64,000 nt of DNA from Cichorium intybus (taxonomy: Eukaryota; Streptophyta; Magnoliopsida; Asterales; Asteraceae), in the NCBI GenBank assembly GCA_023525715.1, contig CM042016.1, positions 85,473,882 through 85,537,881 on the forward strand, written 5' to 3'. Positions 37,653 through 48,721 of this stretch are shown in pieces. The translations under genes and the position numbers were made by a program. The notes below the pieces were generated by a model. That model made no database searches and was not told the DNA's origin. It saw only the letters and a list, made by a program, of their open reading frames with translations. The first letter of the stretch is position 1, and every line of letters starts with the position of its first letter.

Positions 37653-38591
37653 ATGTCAAGTGTCAATTCTCCTCCTTCTCCTCCTTCACCCATTTCTGAA
37701 AGCATCATAATGCACCTGCCAAATATGGAAAGGCTGACTAACCTCAACTGTAAGGAATGGCTTCGCAATTGGAGACTGGTTCTCGGCATTGCTGGCAAGC
37801 TACATCTCACCGAGTATCCGATCCCGGTCCCACCGGAACAAGTCATCATAAAAGGTTCTTATGATAAGCATAACCTCTTAGTTGATGAATCCGAAAAGAT
37901 TCGTGACCTCATGGTATTAACCATTGACCCCGAGTTCCGCAAGGATTTTGAATCCTTGGGGCCACATGAGTTAATGCAACTGGTTGAGGAAAGATTCCAA
38001 AAACTAGTTGAAGAGGAACGAGTTAGGATCTTCAAAAGACTTGCAGAGTGCAAGCTAAAAGAGGGAAGTAGCATCAATTCGCATGTTCTTCAGATTGAAG
38101 CGTACATAGGCGAATTGTTCAAACTTGGTTATTCCATGAGTCAGGAGATGAGTATTGACATTCTACTTGCTTCGCTGACTAGTGAGTACGATCTTTTCAT
38201 TCAGACGTATAGAAAAGAAGACCACAAAAAGGCTTTAATGGAAATACGTCCACAGTTGACTCTATACGAGTCACTCTTGGACAGTCATAGTTCCAATAGC
38301 CCAGCTACTTCTGGCTTAAGTACAGTGAAGAGACGTAACAAGAAACGGTCAATATCTTCTGGACATGTCTCAAACTGGGAATCCACTCAATCGGATACAG
38401 TCAGGGAAAGAGTGGAAGACGCTCCAACTCTTTTGAAAGCTCAGGTATATCTAAAAACCTCAAAACTCCTGTTCCAAGATTTCTTGATACATAATGTGAT
38501 AGTCACATTTTGGTTTGTATGCAGGGAATCAATAAGGCACGGGACTCTAGTGCATAGGAGCACATTTGGATTGGATCTCCAGCTCGTGTAG
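37653..38591 (+). CDS. gag: Copia Gag polyprotein, open frame of 312 aa
   Basis: The N-terminus is Ser/Pro-rich (residues 2-17). Residues 24-50 contain MERLTNLNCKEWLRNWRLVL, with W36 and W40 as in plant copia Gag N-termini. Residues about 85-205 form the UBN2-type Gag core (FRKDFESLGPHELMQLVEER, ... LLASLTSEYDLFIQTYRKED). The start follows an acceptor-like TTTCTTTTATAG. No CCHC zinc knuckle is present. The last 45 or so residues run, in a shifted frame, through DNA that in another frame resembles the protease DTxCxSHI region, so the true Gag has probably lost its nucleocapsid end. Gag would form virus-like particles in the cytoplasm. Confidence 0.85.
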   Translation: MSSVNSPPSPPSPISESIIMHLPNMERLTNLNCKEWLRNWRLVLGIAGKLHLTEYPIPVPPEQVIIKGSYDKHNLLVDESEKIRDLMVLTIDPEFRKDFESLGPHELMQLVEERFQKLVEEERVRIFKRLAECKLKEGSSINSHVLQIEAYIGELFKLGYSMSQEMSIDILLASLTSEYDLFIQTYRKEDHKKALMEIRPQLTLYESLLDSHSSNSPATSGLSTVKRRNKKRSISSGHVSNWESTQSDTVRERVEDAPTLLKAQVYLKTSKLLFQDFLIHNVIVTFWFVCRESIRHGTLVHRSTFGLDLQLV

Positions 38592-38600
38592 TTTTGAATT
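38495..38600 (+). pseudogene. Copia protease remnant
   Basis: Read in the frame that opens TGTGATAGTCACATT it gives CDSHI, then MQGINKARDSSA, a stop, and IWIGSPARV. This follows the order of the copia protease region (DTGCGSHIC, MQGLRxSR, VGNGARV). It overlaps the 3' end of the gag frame in another phase. Confidence 0.55.
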
Positions 38601-38852
38601 TTAGATAGATGTTAATATATTGTTGTTAGCTTTAGATGCGTTTTGACATTGTCTATCATATATTACATTGTTCAAGGATTTTTTGTTTTAATAAAATTGT
38701 CAGTTTTCTTTTAACACCTGTTGTCTGAAATTGTCCTTGAAATGTTATATGAATGTGTTGAATGTATGATTAGTAATAACTTGAATGTTGATGCATCCAA
38801 AGTGTTTGGATTCAAGAATTGTGTCATTTATGATTGTTAATACAAATGTTAT

Positions 38853-39116
38853 AAGAATCAATTCAACCAATGGTCCAGTTGGACAGGACTTTAGAATCAT
38901 TTGACTTAAAGTCACTTGATGAATTGAGTTCTTAATGTGTCAAGAAATGAGTCAACCAAAGGTCCAGTTGGACAGGACTTTGGAATCATCTGACTTAGAG
39001 TCGGATGATGATTAAGTTCTTTATAAAGCACATGTGGCAAGAAATGAATCACCCAAAGATCCAGAGGATAGGATTTTGGAATCAGTAGACTTAGAGTCAA
39101 CTGAAGATTGCAAGTC
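38853..39116 (+). repeat. Threefold repeat of a pre-integrase segment
   Basis: Three successive units of about 75-95 bp start near 38853, 38942 and 39038. Each carries CAACCAAAGGTCCAGTTGGA-like text followed by GACTTTGGAATCATTTGACT. Translated, the unit resembles the '...LESFDLES...' part of the GAG_pre-integrase domain. The second unit copy of the family (21830-21974) has two repeats. Confidence 0.65.
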
Positions 39117-39277
39117 TTGAACAAAGTTAACAAAGTCATAAGTTTACATAGATATGTAAAAGACATTGAGAATGAGAGCAACGGACACACCTGTTGCTGT
39201 GTATTGCTCGAATCTTGATATAGAACACAATTTTTGTACTTCACGATATTCATCATTCGGTATAACGAATATGACTT

Positions 39278-40570
39278 CGCTTATCGAGATAAGCGATTGA
39301 ATTGAAACCTTGAACAGTTCAAGGACTTCAAAGGAAGTACAAGTTCCACAGAACCTGAGCAATAACATAAACTGAGAAAAATGTTTCACATTTCATTCTC
39401 TTCCAAGAACATTAATGGTTATAATGTGTTTTAGGGAAGATAATGGAGCATTGGTCGAAACAGTTCGATCCTTGATGTATGAGATACATTGCCAATTAGT
39501 TTCCAATAAGTTCAATACTATACCAGTCAGTCCATATAAACCATATTCTGACCACATCATAGACTAAGTAGGTCCTGCAGACACTGTCTGAAATGTAAAG
39601 CTGGGATTATCCCACTTGTACATAGAAAGGTCCAGGGTCTTGTAGTGTTCATCAGAACCTCATGACTAGCCTGAACATGATCAGTATTGTCATTTCATTG
39701 GCTATCCCACTGCAACTGTATAAGAAGAGCTCTTTTAGAAAGAACTCATGGTCTAAGGAAACAGTGGGAGTTAGTGCAGTCCTGAATGTGTTCAGGATTA
39801 GCCAAGTGAAAGAACCTTTAGTCATCACTAGGGTTGAAGCATAAATCGGATTTTTGTTTTACAACTGACATAATCTTCTCTTGACCAGTAGTATTGATCA
39901 CCATCATAAGTAGTTATGATCGGGGTGACATACCGATTGGTGGTAAAACACTATAGTTGGTACGGATTTACAATCCAACTACTTGGATGCATTGGTGATC
40001 CCGGTTGCTGCCAAAAAAGTGAACCTTAGGGCCAGACACAGTCTATGTGAAAATTTGATTGATTTTACACCTGGTCTAAAAACCAGTGGGAGTAACTGAA
40101 TCATCAAAAGAAAGCAACATGGACAGATACATACCTTCAGAACATCTGGTTGAGTGAGACGATACTCAGAGTCAAGTAATTGATTCCGGGAGAAGCAATC
40201 TCAATAGAGGATGGAATCTGAAAGGATACTATATGGCACATTGTGAATCGTTAGTGGAACGTGTGTGGATCACCGGCACACTAATAGGGACTCACAAAGA
40301 GTGTCCCAGTACAAAGGTACATGAGCCCGGGATTACCCCATGGGCATCTCGCAAGATAGGATATTCAGATTCTCAAAAAAATATGCCAAGGGATTGGATT
40401 TTTGAGAAAGGGCTGAAAGATTTCCATTAAGATGTCAGAAGGTTTGGAATCTCAAAAGGTACCAAAAGTCCTGGATTTTGTGAATAGTCCATAACCGTGT
40501 CAAAGCCAGTGGGAGTGTCGCTGTTGTCTACCATCTCCATACGTAGGATACATACTGTTTCTAGGAAACG
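39278..40570 (+). pseudogene. Decayed copia integrase and reverse transcriptase
   Basis: 39278-39345 reads AYRDKRLN, stop, NLEQFKDFKG, and 39441-39500 reads NGALVETVRSLMYEIHCQLV, both like the integrase core. 40488-40570 is the counterpart of the RT active-site segment (VKASGSVAVV...), but with a deletion and stops so that YVDD cannot be formed. The 60-codon frame at 39662 lies in this remnant. Confidence 0.6.
40236..40302 (+). repeat. Copy of the leader hairpin module inside the pol remnant
   Basis: It matches the leader at about 37188-37257: GGCACATTGTGAATCGTTAG, then the hairpin (40261-40281) and ACTAATAGGGACTCACAAAG. The corresponding region of the second unit does not show it clearly. 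A further hairpin-like copy near the 3' end is shared by both units (27325 and 41243). Confidence 0.6.
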
Positions 40571-42773
40571 TCTCTTTTCATTACAAAGTGTAATTACTTG
40601 GTGTTAAGAGACAAATCGCTATGAAAGCCTTAATAGAAATACGGCATACTCAGGTGGTTGTAAACATCTACAAGATAGATTCAGACTCTGCCAAGATGAT
40701 CTTGATGAGATTCAAGATGCAGGAAAGGGTTTTCCTATCATTGCAAAGTGTGATGACTTGGCATGAAAGAAATTAAGAAGGTACAACATACTCACGTAAT
40801 TCACAGTCATCTATTGGATAGATGAAATCGCCAGTATAGACCTAGCCATTGTAAGCATGATCTTGATAAGATTCAAGATGCATGAGAAGAGTCTCCGAAA
40901 GGAAATAGTTTTTGGAAAAACATGACACAAGGATTATAAATAATCTTTGGATTCCAAAAGGGTTTGGAATAAGATTGGATCGGGTTCCACAAGTTTTTTT
41001 TGGATCGATCAAAATGTCATGAACATGTCCTGATGACTTGATGCTTAGGGCATAGTAAGTTGGATTCAGGACATTGTCTGGCTAGGAATACTGGATGGAT
41101 TGTTGAACTCAAGTAAGAATTCATTAGGAAATGATTGGGGTGATAGTGTTATTTTGAAAGATTTTCAAATTGGTAATTATTAACGTCAGGACATGATGTT
41201 AAAGGACTTGATGGTTAAAGAATCTCGTTAGTATTCTAATGGAGCGCATGTGGTTCACCGGCACATCATAACACCTCGAAATAGTCTTAGGGTGCAGTCA
41301 AGTAGACTAAAGACCCCAGAACCATAGGAAGTCACAGTACACATTACTAGAATGGAGTTAGGAGAGAAATTGACAGGATAACATATTGAGATGTCATCGG
41401 ATGAACATCCGATTGGATCATGTGCACTAAAGTGTATAAGTATAAGATACTTTGGAAACATAGAAAGAGTGTAAGGTTCATGAAGACATAGCTGTAAAAT
41501 TAGAATTGAAAGTTTAAAAGAAATCTTGAAACCGATAATGGTTTATGACAAGGTCCGACTTGGTGATTACCTTGTGGAGACTTGGTAATAAGTAGGAGTA
41601 GCTGCCAGTCAGATCTGTATGTTTCACTTTCGCATGTTTTACTTCCCGAATAATTTAATTATTCAGAAAGGTCCACAGTCGGTCATACTTTTGGAAGTAA
41701 GTATTGAATCAAGACTGTCATGAATTGGTTTGTAGACTGTCTAAGGAGTTAGACATAACAATAGGATTGCTACAACATTCATGAGTACTTAGAAATAGAG
41801 ATTTGAGTATTGGATAAACCCATGCTCAATAGATTGCTTCATGGATTATATCACAGGCAATGTTGAGATGATAATATCTTATGATCTTGAGGTGGAAAGA
41901 TATGAATTATAATTTACAAGGCAGTTGTTCATTGATAATACGAAAACGCATCGGTAACTCGATGTTATAAAACGTGTTGTTGTGAATGATTTGACTGGTA
42001 AAAGATATAAGCATATGAGTTGAAGCTTATTCGTTCCTTGACCCTGATGGGAAACAGATATTTGTAGGCCTCTCGATGATTTTGAAGTTGACTAAAGTGC
42101 TGGCCAACCTGGACTAAATTGATGTGTTCAATTAGAAGTTCTAAAGTCATAAGCAGAATAGAAAATCGGGAAACAGAGTATCGGACAGAGATTGATCTCA
42201 ATCCATGTCTCGTGTCTGAAAAATATCTTGTTAGACGAAGGATCATATGATCACTTATCTATGGACAGAACTGACTAGGTCAGAGTTCGGCAGCAGTTTC
42301 TAGGAAGCTACAGTTTGCTGATTAATTAGAGGTTAAATTAGTAATTATTGTCATAGACTTATCCAAGTGGGAGACTGTTGGATTAGGTGTCTAAGCCATG
42401 ACTAATAATTAGTATTTACCTAATTAATAGTAGCATAGTCCATTTGGGTTGCCCTCAAAGTTGGAGGTTTGGTAGAAAGTTCAGTAGAGAGAAAGATTGA
42501 TTTATTATATGATTAATAAATCAATAGAAATTAAATATATAGTTTATTAATATATTAAAGTGATAATATATTAATTAGAAACTATATTAATTAATTAAAA
42601 ATTAATCTGGAATTAATTAGAATTAATTTGGTGATTAAATTAATTAATTAAAGGTGCAGGGACTAAAACTGTAATTATTCAATAGTTGAGTAAGTGACAG
42701 TTTGAGTGAGTGAAGTGGCCAGCGAAATATATATGGAAATATATAAATTTCGATATATATATATATATATATA

Positions 42774-43791
42774 TCCTATCCTAATAAATAAGTAACTCAA
42801 AGCCACATGTCATTTCCTCATTGAATTTGCCACATGTCATTTCCTCATAATTTTGAATTTTAAAAAAACTAATTTTTGATGTTTTAGTGTACTTAATGCA
42901 TTAATTGGTATTAAAAAAGCAAATAAAACGGTTTTTAGTGTACTTAATGCATTTATTTTTAATTTTTTTTGTCCATTAACAAATTTATTATATAATTTGG
43001 ATTTTATTTGATCTAACCACAGATGAAAATTTTATTATGATTCGTCTACTATAACTTTGAATTAAAAGGACAACTTACGATGATTCTTAAAAAATAAACT
43101 CTTACCAATTAAATTAACATCATCATTGAACATACATCCTACACTATTCTTATTTCTTCACATATTAACTTTGTGCTTTCATATTCCAGATGCAAGGCTT
43201 TAAAGAGCAATGTTTGGTTTAGAAAAAACTACAATTGGAAATGTCTTAATAATAAAATATTGGAAATTGATTATGTAACATAAAGAAATATATGTAGAAT
43301 GCTACGATAGAAACCCAACACGGGGTAAAGAAACCCAACGCTTCTTTCTCAGCTGATTTTTAATTTTAAGATCAATATGGTCATTCTTTTACATTTTAAA
43401 GATTTTAACCGTTATATTGGTTTTGTATGTATAATTGTTGTTTTTGGTTGTGAATGTATGATGTTATTTTCATTTAAAAAAAAGTAGTGTTCAACAGGTT
43501 CGGTTTGTCAAGGACTTTACTTTTTTTACAATTATAGTTGATTCGTACATTTAACATTTTCTTATCTTAGTGATGTTTGAACTTTAATCTTGATTATTGG
43601 ACTTAAATTTGATGTGTAATTATTCAAATGTTATCAACAATTATGTTTTAGTGTTTAATTGGATGACGTATATATCTAACAATTTCGTCATGTCTTGTTG
43701 AAAGTTTCTTATGTAATACTATTAATGTTTAGATCTTATTGTTTAATAGTTTTTTTGTTTCATCCCGTGTAATACACGGGTCTTACAACTA

Positions 43792-43792
<1 letters not shown>
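42774..43792 (+). mobile_element. Non-autonomous Helitron, 1,019 bp
   Basis: It begins TCCTATCCTAATAAATAAG and ends CTAG (43789-43792). It is preceded by A (42773) and followed by T (43793), as expected for insertion between A and T without target duplication. A 17-nt hairpin, CCCGTGT-AAT-ACACGGG (43764-43780), lies eight bases before CTAG. The opening, with two copies of GCCACATGTCATTTCCTCA (about 42801 and 42828), is typical of plant Helitrons. No Rep/helicase frame is present, so it would need an autonomous partner. Confidence 0.9.
43764..43780 (+). terminator. Helitron 3' hairpin (rolling-circle terminator)
   Basis: A perfect 7-bp stem CCCGTGT/ACACGGG with loop AAT, followed by TCTTACAA and CTAG. 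In Helitrons this hairpin is thought to mark the end of rolling-circle transfer. Confidence 0.88.

Positions 43793-43873
<81 letters not shown>
43793..43873. repeat. (TA)n between Helitron and hAT-like element
   Basis: About 40 TA units, part of the TA tract of the LTR. Confidence 0.97.
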
Positions 43874-44470
<597 letters not shown>

Positions 44471-44857
44471 AGATAATTACAGTTTGAATTATTAAGATAA
44501 AGGCTTATCTTAATTTGAATTCAAAAAGGCTTATCTCTTAAGGTTTATCTGGTCATCTGATGGAGGCTATAAATAGGGAGCCCCATAACCTCATAACCTG
44601 CGATTTACATACCTATTCTCTCTAGAAATTTCGTTCCTCCCTCCCCTAGCTTGGGTGTGATCTCATTTGAGGCAGGACACTTGTGCTGCTCAGCTTCCAA
44701 GAAAACCTAAAGGTTAGTTTTTTCTGATTTATTCTTCTAGTTATTTTTCTTATGCCTTTAGGATTTTATTATATGTCAATTAGAAGAAAACATAGATCCT
44801 TATAGGTTGCATGTGAACTTGGAGTTTTTAGTTCATAGATTTGCATAAAACCCTTCA

Positions 44858-45225
44858 CTTATTGTGTTTAATGATTGCTGAAAGGGGTTCCTCTAGCATA
44901 GCTGTATATTACCAAGAATATGTTGTTTTATAGTTGTTAAAAGTCATGTATTATTGTTATTATATGGAAATTGTCAACATTTATCTCTAAATGTCAAAGT
45001 TTGTTTATGTTTTTTATCTCATAATACATGGTCCACTCCTGGAATAGCTAATGAGTTGGCAACCCTTTGAGAAATTAGTAAGATGGGTTATTGGAATAGC
45101 TAATGAGTTGACAACCCTTGAGAAATTAGAAAGATGAGTTATTGATACGAATGTGTTACTCATGACCCAGGTTTAACGCCTTGTTCAACAACAATTGCCT
45201 GAATTTCATTTTCAGGTTTAACGCT
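44858..45225. repeat. Segmental duplication unit D, right part
   Basis: It continues unit D after the copia insertion (CTTATTGTGTTTAATGATTG). It contains a 52-bp tandem duplication (45041-45092 and 45093-45144, each starting GGAATAGCTAATGAGTTG) and ends at the junction with unit B, where GGTTTAACGC occurs at about 45169 and 45214. The coding remnant is cut off before EEHRR. Confidence 0.75.
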
Positions 45226-45859
45226 TTGAGAAACCCGCCATCCTCGTCTCTCATTCTTATGAGTTTTCAAATATCAAGAGCAAGGGGAAAAAGAGGCTGA
45301 ATGGAGAAGACGATGAAGGTTTTTAGAAATTGAATCAGCAATGTGTGTGTTCATGAGGATTATTGAGTTCAGATCTTGAATGTGTTTGGAAATCGAGAGA
45401 GGGATAGATGAGAGAGGGGATGAATCGGGTCTAACAACATCGATTTGAAGGAAGAGAAAGAGAGAGAAAGATGAGAGAGATAAAGAGGGAGAGAGGGGGG
45501 GACGGGTGGGGGTGGGGGTGGGGGTAGGGGTGTGGGTGGGTTTTTTATTTCTTTTTTATTTTTTTCTAAATTAAAATGCCATAAAATAAATTAAAACAAA
45601 AGGAAAAAGAAATAAGCAAGGGCAAACAGTCATTCTAATTATTATTTTTTTAATTGAATCAAACTAGCAAAAAAATCAAATTTTTGGACCTGTGTTGCTA
45701 GTCCAAACTTTTTGGACCAAAGTAGCAATTTTTGGCAAACCACGGGGACCAAAAATGCATTTAACTTTTACAATTTTATTCTCTTTACATAATTTTTAGA
45801 AAATCTGAAAGAATATATCATTTTTGAGGAAAAATATGAAAGAACATATTATTTTTAAG

Positions 45860-46110
45860 GGTTAAGGTCGAATTTGGTTACGTAAATTTTTGATTTGTGC
45901 TCATTTGGTCACTTAACTTTATTTAAGTCGTAAAAGGTCATCTAACTTTTTATTTGTTTCTGAAATGGTCACTATGACATGTTATAACCGGTTATAGTGA
46001 CCATTTCAGAAATAAATAAAAAGTTAGGTGACCTTTTATAACTTAAACAAAGTTAGGTGACCAAATGAACACAAATCAGAAACTTAAGTGACAAAATTCA
46101 ACATTAACAC
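45860..46110. mobile_element. Foldback MITE, about 250 bp (unit B copy)
   Basis: It corresponds to 6461-6711. The arms contain CATCTAACTTTTTATTTG and its inverse around a centre near 45985. It was present before the A/B duplication. Confidence 0.75.
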
Positions 46111-46289
46111 TTTTTTATATTATATTATAAATACTAAACAAAAATAAAGCTTCAACATTTTTCAAACTACATAAAACACTTGATTAATGATAATTAATCA
46201 GGTTGAATAAAATATTGACACAAGTAATTATATTAACATGGCTCAAACGCATTTTGTGCGGTCAACTTAACCTTAGGATTTTAGTCATG

Positions 46290-46760
46290 ATTTTCTAGAA
46301 GCTTAGTCCGTATAGTTTTTAATTTAAGATAGTTACGTTTTTAATCCATTGACATGATTTTTGAGAAAATATGAAAGAATATATTATTTTTAAGGAAATT
46401 GCAAGAATATCTTGGACTAATTGCAAGTTTAGTTCTTATAGTTTTTAGTTTAACATAATTATAGGTTTAGTCCCTTGATATGATTTTTGAGAAAAGACAT
46501 TATTTTTATGGTTATTATAAGAATACCTTGGACTAATTACAAGTTTAGTCCTTACAGTTTTTAATTTAAGATAATTACAGAGTCTCTTGATATGATTTTT
46601 GCCAAAACCACAAGAATGGCTAAAGATAAATTAACTAATTACAAGTTTAGTTCATATAGTCTTTAGTTAAAGATAATTACAATTTTAGTCTTTTACCAAG
46701 AATACCTAAATATAAATAGACTAATTTAGTCCCTATAGTTTTTAGTTTTATAAAAGGGAA
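46290..46760. repeat. Degenerate 'TTTAGTCC' array (unit B)
   Basis: The counterpart of 6870-7400 with small indels. No gene. Confidence 0.65.
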
Positions 46761-46770
46761 AATGACTTAT

Positions 46771-47514
46771 AAGGGCAATTATCTATTGCTTTTGTTCACA
46801 TTTAGTCCTTTTTTGTGTACACAACTGACCACTAAACTCCTTAAAATGATCACATTACACCGTTTTAACCAGGAATCACTTGTTTTGTGAGTTTCCTTCT
46901 TATTCCATCTGTTTTAAGGATTACGTGGAACATTATGTGACATTTACATAAACAATATTGTGTGGCATTTAGAAACATTTAAACCCTTTCTCCTCAAATT
47001 AGGGTTCCATTAAACTGAAACACCCCGTAAAGACAGTCGAATGTAACAACAAAAGACGAGGGTTTCTGAATTGAAGAACAAGGTTGAAGTCGACTGTAAT
47101 AACAAAAGAATATGGCCTCAAGTTCATCTTCAAGTAAGTAAAAGGGCAATTATCTATTGCTTGTGTTCACATTTAGTCCTTTTTTGTGTACACAACTGAC
47201 CACTAAACTCCTTAAAATGATCACATTACATCGTTTTAACCGGGAATAACTTTTTGTCAGTTTCCTTCTTATTCCATTCGTTTTAAGGATTACGTGGAAC
47301 ATTATGTGACATTTACAAATAATTAAACAATATTGTGTGGCATTTAGAAACATTTAAACCCTTTCTCCTCAAATTAGGGTTCCATTACACTGAAACACCC
47401 CGTAAAGACAGTCGAATGTAACAACAAAAGACGAGGGTTTCTGAATTGAAGAACGAAGTTGAAGTCGACTGTTATTACAAAAGAATATGGCCTCAAGTTC
47501 ATCTTCAAGTAAGT
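46771..47514 (+). repeat. Tandem duplication of about 370 bp covering the promoter and start of the small gene
   Basis: 46771-47140 and 47142-47514 are near-identical. Both run from AAGGGCAATTATCTATTGCT to ATGGCCTCAAGTTCATC and CAAGTAAGTA. In the first copy the coding sequence stops after the first nine codons, at the junction; the second continues into the ORF. The first ATG (about 47112) is therefore a truncated duplicate. Confidence 0.9.
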
Positions 47515-47771
47515 ATTTGATTGTAGACCTTCATTACAAATGCATATTCTCACTAAATCTGTTAGTGCACTTGAACCAAGTTAAAATTTCAATCCGTGAT
47601 GTTGATTTTGGTGGAATGTTTTATAAAGAGTTTGTTTATTTTCTAAAAAAGTTGATTAAGGGGGAATGTGACAATGTGTTTCCACTCCGTGCAGAAAACT
47701 TCTACACATTAATCAAGTTTCCTTGTTTTTTCAAAGCCCCTATAGTTGTTCTCTTCAACGTTCTGTCATGA
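47487..47771 (+). pseudogene. Small PB1-like ORF, unit B copy, frameshifted near its end
   Basis: It reads MASSSSSSKYLIVDLHYKCI and stays in frame to VVLFN, then an extra base changes the ending to VLS and stop (94 codons instead of 105). The last residues of the family (HxFEYIIRQLTR) are still readable in the next frame (47770-47802). Confidence 0.6.
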
Positions 47772-47802
47772 CTTTGAATATATAATTAGGCAACTTACCC
47801 GA

Positions 47803-48400
47803 TAGTTGTTTGTCTATAGAATATTCAAGCTGACTTGGACACACATCAAGAAAAGGTTTAATAGCTAAACAAATATAAAAATCCTCCTCTTCACAATGGC
47901 AAACAGCATTTTCAGAGGAGGTCATTTTTTATATCGAAGACTAATATGTTAACAACAGCTTAATATGGCACGAAATAATCTGTGATTTCTTGCGTATTTG
48001 ACTACGATTTCTTGGCACCTTGACTGCAATATTTGTGTTTTATCAGCTAGCCTATTACTAAATATTGAGTTTTCATGAATAGTGACATCACATTATCATT
48101 ACAATATTGAAATGACAAATCACCCTTAGATGCAGTTTTGCGTGTAGATATACCATGCTAGTTTACTTTTAAACTCAAATTCATATTTACTTATAAACTC
48201 AAATTCATATTTGTTGTATAACTTATTGTGTTTAATGACTGCTGAAGAAAGGGGATTCCTCGAGCATAGATGTATGTTACTAAGAATATGTTGGTTTATA
48301 GTTGTTAAAAGTCATGTCTACTTGTTATTATATGGAAATTATCTGCATTTATCTCCAAATGTCAAAGTTTGTTTATGTTTTTTTATCTCATAATACATGG
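47803..48400. other. Non-coding spacer of unit B
   Basis: It is conserved with units A, C and D. Position 48220-48226 (ACTTATTG) is another intact version of the copia target site. The 60-codon frame at 48211 is not conserved. Confidence 0.6.
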
Positions 48401-48404
48401 TCCA

Positions 48405-48721
48405 CTCCTGGAATAGCTAATGAGTTGACAGCCCTTGAGAAATTAGTAAGATGAGTTACTGATACGAATGTGTTACTCATGAACCAGGCTTAACGCCTTG
48501 TTCAACAACAATTGCACGAAGTTCATTCTCAATTACTCGGTACCATACCAGAAGAGCATAGAAGGTTAGCCCGTTTTAATATGCAAATGATATCAATCAA
48601 AATGTCTCAAGACATTCAACAATTTATCTCGTCAATGGCAACTATCGAAGAATTAGGTGGGCCGCATTCAGCACCACTGGATCGAAGTGAAATTTTTGAT
48701 ATTGTTGTAGAAACAATTTAG
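48405..48721 (+). pseudogene. Coding remnant (EEHRRLARFNMQM... family), most open copy
   Basis: An open frame runs 48512-48721: it contains LLGTIPEEHRRLARFNMQMI, MSQDIQQFISSMATIEELGG and PHSAPLDRSEIFDIVVETI. It lacks the internal stop seen in units A and C (Ser codon TCA instead of TGA). Upstream, ELTTLEKLVR...VIDTNVLLM can be read in frame with one or two stops. I do not recognise the protein. Confidence 0.4.

Larger units (their letters stand above)
36303..42375 (+). mobile_element. Internal region of the complete copia element
   Basis: 6,073 bp. In order: primer-binding site, a leader of about 1.3 kb, gag frame (37653-38591), then decayed protease, pre-integrase, integrase and RT text, and the polypurine tract AAGTGGGAGAC at 42365-42375. 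After gag no open frame exceeds about 115 codons on the sense strand, so pol is non-functional. Confidence 0.85.
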
